From positions 1 to 64,000 of the forward strand of contig JAVBPO010000088.1 in the NCBI GenBank assembly GCA_031549565.1: a stretch of 64,000 bases of DNA. The letters are read 5' to 3'. This document shows, in pieces, positions 58,975-64,000 of this stretch. The notes beneath the pieces were generated by a model. That model was given only the letters and a program-made list of their open reading frames with translations, made no database searches and had not been told where the DNA came from. The stretch's first letter is position 1; the number at the start of each line of letters is the position of its first letter. Source of the DNA: JAVBSX01 sp031549565 (GTDB lineage Bacteria > Planctomycetota > Planctomycetia > Pirellulales > Thermoguttaceae). The translations under genes and the position numbers were made by a program.

Positions 58975-60672
58975 TCACTTCGCGAAAACCGGCTGCAAAC
59001 GAGCCGATTTCCGCTTTTTGACGGTTTCCTCGACCGACACAACTTCCTTCGGTCGATCGACGAACCCGCAAAGCGTATTCGAACAGAGAGGATGCTGTAA
59101 TTTTTTCACGGCCTTCATCTCAATTTGCCTGACTCGTTCCCGCGTGATCGAGAAAATTTTGCCCACTTCCTCCAGTGTGTAAACCGTGCCATCCCTTAAA
59201 CCGTACCGCAAACGGAGAATCTCCTGCTCCCGGAACGACAAATCCTGGAGGACGTCTTCAATTCGCCGTCGGAGATCCTCTTTGTCGATGTCGGCGAGTT
59301 GGCCTTCCGCACGACGGTCCTCCAGAGTTGTGCCGAAAGCGTTTTCACTGTGGCTGGGAATCATCTGGTCCAACGACAACGGCTGAACTCCCATTTGAAG
59401 CATGTAAACCAGTTCGTCTTGCGAAAGCCCGACTTTCTCCGCCGTTTTTTCCAGCGCGGCTTGGGAATCCGCCTGTTGAACCAAGTCGTTCTGAGCGACC
59501 GAGATGACATGATTCATCATTTCGATCATGTGAACCGGCACGCGAATCAATCGACTTTGCTCCGCGATGGCACGGCTGATCGCCTGACGAATCCACCAGG
59601 TTGCGTAAGTGGAAAACTTGCACCCTTTTCCGCAGTCGAACTTTTCCACCGCTTTGATCAAACCGGTGTTTCCCTCCTGAATTAAATCCAAAAGGCTCAA
59701 ACCGCGATTCTGGTAACGCTTGGCAATGGAGACGACCAGACGCAAATTTCCAACCGCAAACTCGTTTTTGACCGATTCGTAATCCTGTCTCAAATCATCC
59801 GTTTTGTTCACCCATCGCTCAGCCGTAGACGGCGTTTCCAGCGTTCGTCTCATCAACCGCCGCAATTTCGCGCGAATCTCATCCAAGGTCGAGCCGTCCA
59901 AAAGCCGCATACCGATCTCCGGTTTTTGTCGGGAAATGCGAAGCAAATCCCGAAGCCGGGCCATCCGGTCGAAATGCCGACACATTTTTCGCTTGGCGTG
60001 GTCGAGAAGGTTCATTCTCAACCCCAACTCCATGATGATTCTCGCGGCATGTTTCCGTCGGAACCGCAGCCGATCCCACGCTTCTTTCCTTTCCTGATCG
60101 CCGCTTTGACGACGAACGACAAGGCGAAAATCGGCCCGGTTGCGTGCGAGGATCAAGCGGAGCGTTTCGAGATTCGGCTCGAGAGCATGGTAGAATACCG
60201 CTTTGGTCTTCCTGTCGTTGACGGAAATATCGATCGTTCGATCCATTCGCAAGCCTCCTTGCGAAACCCGGGTCAAAATTGCGACCGATTGGGCGATCAG
60301 GTAATCCGTCGCGAGAAAGTTTTCCCGATACTCGGTTCGCTTTTCCCCGATCTTGCCGGTCATGGTGGTTTCTTCCTTTTCCGACAACATCCGAACTCTT
60401 CCCATCTGCTTCAGATAGAGCCGAACCGGATCCTCCTCGACCGAACCCTCGCTACAGCGATTGATTTCATGCCAATTGTCTCGCGGGGGTTCGCCGTCGG
60501 TTTCATTGTCGGTTTCGCTGTCGGAATACTCTTTCTCGGCAAAATTTACAAAATCGAAATCCCCATTAGAATTGTCGTGAATTTTGGAGGAGTAGCCCTG
60601 CTCCGAACCACGATCGATGACCGCGTCGAATTCGGCGTATTCATCGTAACGAGTCGTTTGGCGGAGGGACAT
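58975..60672 (-). CDS. Sigma-70 factor, RpoD-like
   Basis: 565 residues from ATG 60672. Region 1.2 is EDPVRLYLKQMGRVRMLSEK. A large non-conserved insertion follows, then region 2 (NLRLVVSIAKRYQNRGLSLL, DLIQEGNTGLIKAVEKFD, FSTYATWWIRQAISRAIAE). Region 3 and region 4 (LSFREQEILRLRYGL, TLEEVGKIFSITRERVRQIE) are complete. The basic non-conserved part rich in Arg and a weak acidic N-terminus suggest an alternative group 2 factor rather than the main one. The start is slightly uncertain. Confidence 0.88.
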   Translation of the reverse strand: MSLRQTTRYDEYAEFDAVIDRGSEQGYSSKIHDNSNGDFDFVNFAEKEYSDSETDNETDGEPPRDNWHEINRCSEGSVEEDPVRLYLKQMGRVRMLSEKEETTMTGKIGEKRTEYRENFLATDYLIAQSVAILTRVSQGGLRMDRTIDISVNDRKTKAVFYHALEPNLETLRLILARNRADFRLVVRRQSGDQERKEAWDRLRFRRKHAARIIMELGLRMNLLDHAKRKMCRHFDRMARLRDLLRISRQKPEIGMRLLDGSTLDEIRAKLRRLMRRTLETPSTAERWVNKTDDLRQDYESVKNEFAVGNLRLVVSIAKRYQNRGLSLLDLIQEGNTGLIKAVEKFDCGKGCKFSTYATWWIRQAISRAIAEQSRLIRVPVHMIEMMNHVISVAQNDLVQQADSQAALEKTAEKVGLSQDELVYMLQMGVQPLSLDQMIPSHSENAFGTTLEDRRAEGQLADIDKEDLRRRIEDVLQDLSFREQEILRLRYGLRDGTVYTLEEVGKIFSITRERVRQIEMKAVKKLQHPLCSNTLCGFVDRPKEVVSVEETVKKRKSARLQPVFAK

Positions 60673-60923
60673 TTTTCTAACCAAGGTAAGGGGAATGAGG
60701 GGAAATCAAATGTATTTTCAGCAAACATCGTGCCAAATACATTAAATCGCTCAATCTCCCCAAAACCGTGGGATATTCGCGGAAATATCGCGACTCCCGG
60801 CCCACCACTCAACATTTCACTCTGCACCACACTCCATGTGTGTTGTTATGATGCGGCAAAACGATACACATGGGAAAAATGAAACACCCTCCGGGTAGCC
60901 AAGCGAATCCGTAAGAGTAGAAT

Positions 60924-61028
60924 CATAACCCGGGAGCCCCGGTAGGCGGCAGGAGCTTCCGCTCCGAGAAGCAAGCCGCGAGATGGTCGTTTCACTCACG
61001 ATCTCGCTAACATTGTCAAAAAATTCAC
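60924..61028 (+). repeat. Dispersed repeat, second copy
   Basis: It matches the reverse complement of 25063-25157. The best-conserved part is GCGAGATGGTCGTTTCACTC at 60978 onward. The middle third has drifted and contains small insertions. Confidence 0.75.
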
Positions 61029-61065
61029 AATCTTTTACAGTAATTGAATAACCGCCGTTTCGTCC

Positions 61066-61093
61066 CACTTTCCCATTTCTCATTTCCTAGTTT
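61066..61093. repeat. Degenerate heptamer array before leuC
   Basis: ACTTTCC, CATTTCT, CATTTCC, TAGTTTC: four 7-bp units with changes. It ends 16 bases before the leuC ATG. Confidence 0.6.
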
Positions 61094-61108
61094 CCCCCCT
61101 TGAGTGTC

Positions 61109-62524
61109 ATGTCCGAAGCTTCTTCGCCGAAAACGATGTACGAAAAAATCTGGAATAGCCATCTCGTTTGCCAGGAGGTGGGACAGGATGCGATTCTCTA
61201 CATCGACTTGCAGTTGGTTCATGAAGTGACATCGCCGCAGGCGTTCGAGGGTTTACGACTGGCCGGTCGAACCGTGCGTCGTCCGAACAAAACGTTCGCC
61301 GTGCAGGATCACAATGTCCCGACGACCGACCGTTCACTGCCGATCGTCGATGCCATCGCGAAGAAGCAGATCGACCTGCTCCGTGCCAACTGCAAGGAGT
61401 TCGGGATCCGTTTGTTCGACATCAACGATCCGGACCAGGGCGTGGTTCACGTCGTCGGTCCGGAACGTGGTTTGACGCAACCGGGTATGACGATCGTTTG
61501 CGGCGATTCCCACACGGCAACACACGGGGCGTTCGGAGCGCTTGCGTTCGGAATCGGAACGTCGGAAGTGGAGCACGTTCTGGCAACGCAAACGCTGCGG
61601 CAGAAGAAATCGAAAACGATGCGGATCCACCTGAAAAACACGCTGCAAGCGGGTGTTTCCGCGAAAGATTTGATCCTGTATATTATCGGCCAACTTTCGA
61701 CTGCCGGCGGTGCGGGACACGTCGTCGAGTTCACCGGTCCGGCGATCGAAGATCTTTCGATGGAAGGCCGAATGACCGTCTGTAATATGGCGATCGAAAT
61801 GGGAGCCCGGGCCGGAATGGTCGCGCCGGACACGAAGACGTTCGAGTATCTGCTCGGTCGGGAATACGCGCCGGACCGGAATTTCTGGGACACGGCCGTG
61901 AAAGCATGGAAACTGCTCCCCAGCGACCAGGACGCGATTTTCGACAAGGAATACGCGTTCGACGCAGCCGCGGTCGCGCCGCAAGTGACTTGGGGAACAA
62001 ACCCCGCCCAGGTCACCGGGATCCACGAAAACATCCCGACGCTCGCTTCGATTGCCAATCCGGATGACAAGAAGATGGCCGCGGCCGCTTTGGAATACAT
62101 GGGACTCCAGGAAGGGATGCCGATAACGGACATCAAAATCGATCGCGTTTTTATCGGTTCCTGTACGAACGGTCGGATCGAAGATCTCCGTGCCGCCGCG
62201 AGCGTCGTCAAGGGAAAGAAAATCGCGCCGACCGTTCACGGCATGGTCGTGCCCGGCAGCGGCCCGGTCAAACGGCAGGCGGAGCGGGAAGATTTGGACA
62301 AGATTTTCAAAGACGCCGGTTTCGAATGGCGCGAACCGGGTTGCAGTATGTGTCTGGCGATGAACCCGGACCAACTTCAGCCGAAAGAACGGTGCGCGGC
62401 AACGAGCAACCGGAATTTCGAGGGGCGTCAAGGCAAAGGAGGCCGAACACATCTGGTGTCACCCGCCATGGCCGCGGCCGCGGGAATCGCCGGACACTTC
62501 GTCGACGTACGCTCGGTCAAGTAA
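61109..62524 (+). CDS. leuC: 3-isopropylmalate dehydratase large subunit
   Basis: 471 residues from ATG 61109. It isomerises isopropylmalate in leucine synthesis using a 4Fe-4S cluster. The cluster ligands are in VFIGSCTNGRIEDL and WREPGCSMCLAMNPD, and the substrate loop is TIVCGDSHTATHGAFGALAF. The full family length is present. The small subunit leuD, usually next, is missing; instead a gene fragment and a dead transposase follow. Confidence 0.95.
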   Translation: MSEASSPKTMYEKIWNSHLVCQEVGQDAILYIDLQLVHEVTSPQAFEGLRLAGRTVRRPNKTFAVQDHNVPTTDRSLPIVDAIAKKQIDLLRANCKEFGIRLFDINDPDQGVVHVVGPERGLTQPGMTIVCGDSHTATHGAFGALAFGIGTSEVEHVLATQTLRQKKSKTMRIHLKNTLQAGVSAKDLILYIIGQLSTAGGAGHVVEFTGPAIEDLSMEGRMTVCNMAIEMGARAGMVAPDTKTFEYLLGREYAPDRNFWDTAVKAWKLLPSDQDAIFDKEYAFDAAAVAPQVTWGTNPAQVTGIHENIPTLASIANPDDKKMAAAALEYMGLQEGMPITDIKIDRVFIGSCTNGRIEDLRAAASVVKGKKIAPTVHGMVVPGSGPVKRQAEREDLDKIFKDAGFEWREPGCSMCLAMNPDQLQPKERCAATSNRNFEGRQGKGGRTHLVSPAMAAAAGIAGHFVDVRSVK

Positions 62525-62537
62525 AAAATACCAACCC

Positions 62538-62740
62538 TTGGCTCTCCGCTTAGCCCGCGAACTGAAGGGTCCGGTGCGCTCGGACGGCACCATGATTTCG
62601 TTCGACGCTCCCGACGACTTCACGCTCGACCCGCTTGACGCCATGGCCTTCGACCGACTTCACGCCGCAAACGATCCGGTCCGCGAACTCGGCGACGAAC
62701 TTTTGCTTCATCAACGGTCAATCCCAATCCGACTCTTCCG
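62538..62740 (+). pseudogene. Fragment of an unknown protein
   Basis: The frame reads RLARELKGPVRSDGTMISF, DAPDDFTLDPLDAMAFDRL and AANDPVRELGDELLLHQRSI with codon use like real genes here, then loses this character where the IS1634 remnant begins. No start codon with ribosome-binding site is visible. It looks like an internal or C-terminal piece of a gene broken by the insertion. I do not recognise the family; it is not LeuD. Confidence 0.4.
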
Positions 62741-62829
62741 GATTCCAATATACGGCATGTCAAGCTCCAATGTGATGATTGATGCACAAATGGATCGCTG
62801 TGATGTTTTCATCGAAAAATTGAATTTCG

Positions 62830-63165
62830 AGCTTGATATGATTCGAAACGAAGAGCGTCAACGTCAATGGAAGACAGATTCGAGACAAAAACGAACTCGA
62901 AAAACAGCTGAAAAACAAGCTCGGGATGATTTTCGTTCTCGAATTCGACATTTTATTGTATGACGTCACATCGACGTATTTCGAAGGACAATGCAACGAA
63001 AATCCGCTTGCCAAACACGGTCATTCGCGGGATCATCGGGGTGATTGCAAACAAGTGCGCATCGGTTTGGAGCGGGCTTGTTTGATCTCAAGGTCGAGGA
63101 GCAGGAAGGACGCGCGTCGATTTCTTGGACGAAAAAGGAATCGTGGCAGGCAACGCCGTTAAGCG
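62830..63165 (+). pseudogene. Remnant of an IS1634-family transposase
   Basis: In one frame the sequence runs RDKNELEKQLKNKLGMIF, LLYDVTSTYFEGQCNENPLA and SRDHRGDCKQVRIGL, the diagnostic stretch of IS1634 transposases with the first catalytic Asp. In the next frame it continues LFDLKVEEQEGRASISWTKK, a segment that normally lies far downstream. A large internal deletion with frameshift has therefore removed most of the enzyme. No terminal repeats were identified. Confidence 0.75.
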
Positions 63166-63182
63166 TTTCGAAACCTGGGACC

Positions 63183-63255
63183 GCAGGCTTCCAGCCTGCA
63201 TCTGGGTCGGTAGGCTTCCAGCCTGCCGTGGGTTCACTACGGGCTGGAAGCCCAT
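63183..63255. repeat. Cluster of GGCTTCCAGCC palindromes
   Basis: GCAGGCTTCCAGCCTGC, TAGGCTTCCAGCCTGC and GGGCTGGAAGCCC in a row. They are small perfect palindromes of a type that is frequent between genes in this phylum. They lie between the dead transposase and the glycosyltransferase gene. Confidence 0.8.
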
Positions 63256-63321
63256 GCCCTTTCATTTCAACATGTTTTCCCGTTTCGCAACCCATTGACG
63301 GTTGCCCTTTAGAGTCACTTC

Positions 63322-64000
63322 ATGAAATCAATCGTCACATTTTTGCTTGCCTTCATCGCCCTGATTACGACCTCGGAAATGCTGCCGCTGACCTGGGACG
63401 AAGGGGAAACGATTGACCGTGCGCAAAAAATCGCGACTTGGTTCCACGACGCGAAGCCATTGTCGCGGGAATCGATTCGGGAGCATTGGATTTTTACAAC
63501 TCAAATCGAAGGACATCCGGCCGGTTACGGAATTGTAATCGCCGCGGGACACGCCGCGACAAAGTCGTTTCTGCCGCCGAAAACGGCGTATCGTTTCGGT
63601 CCGATGTTCCTGTTCGCCGCTGCGGCGGCAGCCGTGTTTTGGCGGATCGAAAAGACGATTAGCGCCAAAGCCGCTTACGCCACTGTTGCCGCGATGCTGT
63701 TGATTCCACGGCTTTTCACGCATGTTCACATTGCCGCTTGCGACTCGACACTCACCGCTTGCTGGTTACTCACCTGGGCCTTGTTCGACCTCAAAACGGT
63801 TCGCCGGACGCTGCCTTGGGGGATTATACTTGGGCTGACGTTGTCCGCGAAGTTCACCGGATGGGTCGCGATTGTCCCGTTTTTCCTGTCCGTTTTCGTC
63901 TTGAAAGACGAAACTCCACTTTCGAAACGTCTTCTTCGGTTCGCCAACGGTTTGGGAGTCGCATTGTTGACGTTTTTCGTGCTTAATCCCCCACTCTGGT
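63322..64000 (+). CDS. Membrane glycosyltransferase, GT39-like, 5' part only
   Basis: 226 codons, open to the end of the window. An N-terminal membrane segment (SIVTFLLAFIALITTSEM) is followed by LTWDEGETIDRAQKIATWF, where the acidic pair sits in the first external loop as in GT-C enzymes. Several further membrane segments follow (FGPMFLFAAAAAAVFW, LPWGIILGLTLSAKFTGWVA). The segment THVHIAACDSTLTACWLLTW resembles dolichyl-phosphate-mannose mannosyltransferase/ArnT-like proteins. The substrate is probably a lipid-linked sugar. Confidence 0.75.
   Translation, partial: MKSIVTFLLAFIALITTSEMLPLTWDEGETIDRAQKIATWFHDAKPLSRESIREHWIFTTQIEGHPAGYGIVIAAGHAATKSFLPPKTAYRFGPMFLFAAAAAAVFWRIEKTISAKAAYATVAAMLLIPRLFTHVHIAACDSTLTACWLLTWALFDLKTVRRTLPWGIILGLTLSAKFTGWVAIVPFFLSVFVLKDETPLSKRLLRFANGLGVALLTFFVLNPPLW

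Larger units (their letters stand above)
60673..61108. other. Divergent intergenic region before leuC
   Basis: About 435 bases between the sigma gene and leuC. It holds the dispersed repeat 60924-61028 and the heptamer array 61066-61093. No gene or RNA was recognised in the rest. Confidence 0.55.

Noticed and set aside
62538..62740. leuD
   Set aside because: The position fits but the sequence has none of the LeuD motifs (for example the DNVDTDQIIP segment).
1..64000. tRNA, rRNA or tmRNA genes and riboswitches
   Set aside because: No CCA-ended cloverleaf, rRNA core sequence or known riboswitch consensus was recognised by eye; a covariance-model search could still find some, especially in 7574-8414 and 12760-12960.

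Overview
The window looks like the chromosome of a member of the Planctomycetota. The evidence is family content: three type IV prepilin-like DUF1559 proteins with the N-terminal FTLVELLVVIAIIGILIALL motif plus one DUF1559 domain on a secreted protein, a BBP2-like outer-membrane barrel, a giant secreted CAP protein with the N-terminal LESRxxLS sorting-like signature, an AnmK-like kinase, a PSP1 protein, and RpoD-like and ECF-like sigma factors. Most of the window is moderately GC-rich with ordinary core genes. The first 5.7 kb is visibly AT-rich and accessory.

Layout. 1-5756 is a decayed defence/mobile island. A truncated P-loop ATPase, a tyrosine recombinase, an unknown gene and the 5' stub of a second recombinase lie between two copies of the same IS end. 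Beyond the right copy is a dead adenine methylase/restriction endonuclease pair (internal stop, frameshift, IS truncation). 5.8-24.7 kb is core genome: aspS, a catalytically altered glutamine amidotransferase, xerC, hflX, a HAD phosphatase, a sigma/membrane-protein pair, secreted DUF1559-type proteins, an inositol-phosphatase family enzyme, an aquaporin, a methyltransferase, PSP1 and a PAS-only sensor. 24.9-29.3 kb is a compact cluster (Cys-rich secreted peptide, membrane-anchored secreted protein, C39 peptidase-rhodanese fusion, MauE-like redox membrane protein) bounded by 142-bp direct repeats. 29.3-45.7 kb holds a sugar kinase, prepilin-like DUF1559 genes with a partner lipoprotein, a three-gene acidic/secreted operon, sat, a GxxExxY gene, an HExxH peptidase, an LptF/G permease, the outer-membrane barrel, purM and aroK. 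45.8-51.8 kb is flagellar: flgF, flgC, fliE, fliF, a novel gene, fliG. 51.8-62.5 kb holds a LarA-like enzyme, the giant CAP protein, an AnmK-like kinase, a LuxR-type regulator, a sigma-70 factor and leuC. The window ends with a dead IS1634-type transposase and the start of a GT39-like membrane glycosyltransferase.

The most striking structure is not a gene. Many intergenic gaps carry short tandem repeats of almost exactly 7 bp (for example AGAGGAC, AAATAAG, AAATAAC, GTAATTC, CTATCCT), usually directly in front of a start codon and sometimes running into it. A four-helix-bundle gene between fliE and fliF is bracketed by inverted AAATAAG/CTTATTT arrays. A GxxExxY gene is bracketed in the same way by inverted 9-bp arrays. 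This suggests small mobile cassettes bounded by tandem repeats. A second candidate novelty is a 258-aa protein between fliF and fliG whose C-terminus repeats the presumed FliG-binding tail of FliF. All functional statements rest on motif recognition by eye; no database search was possible.
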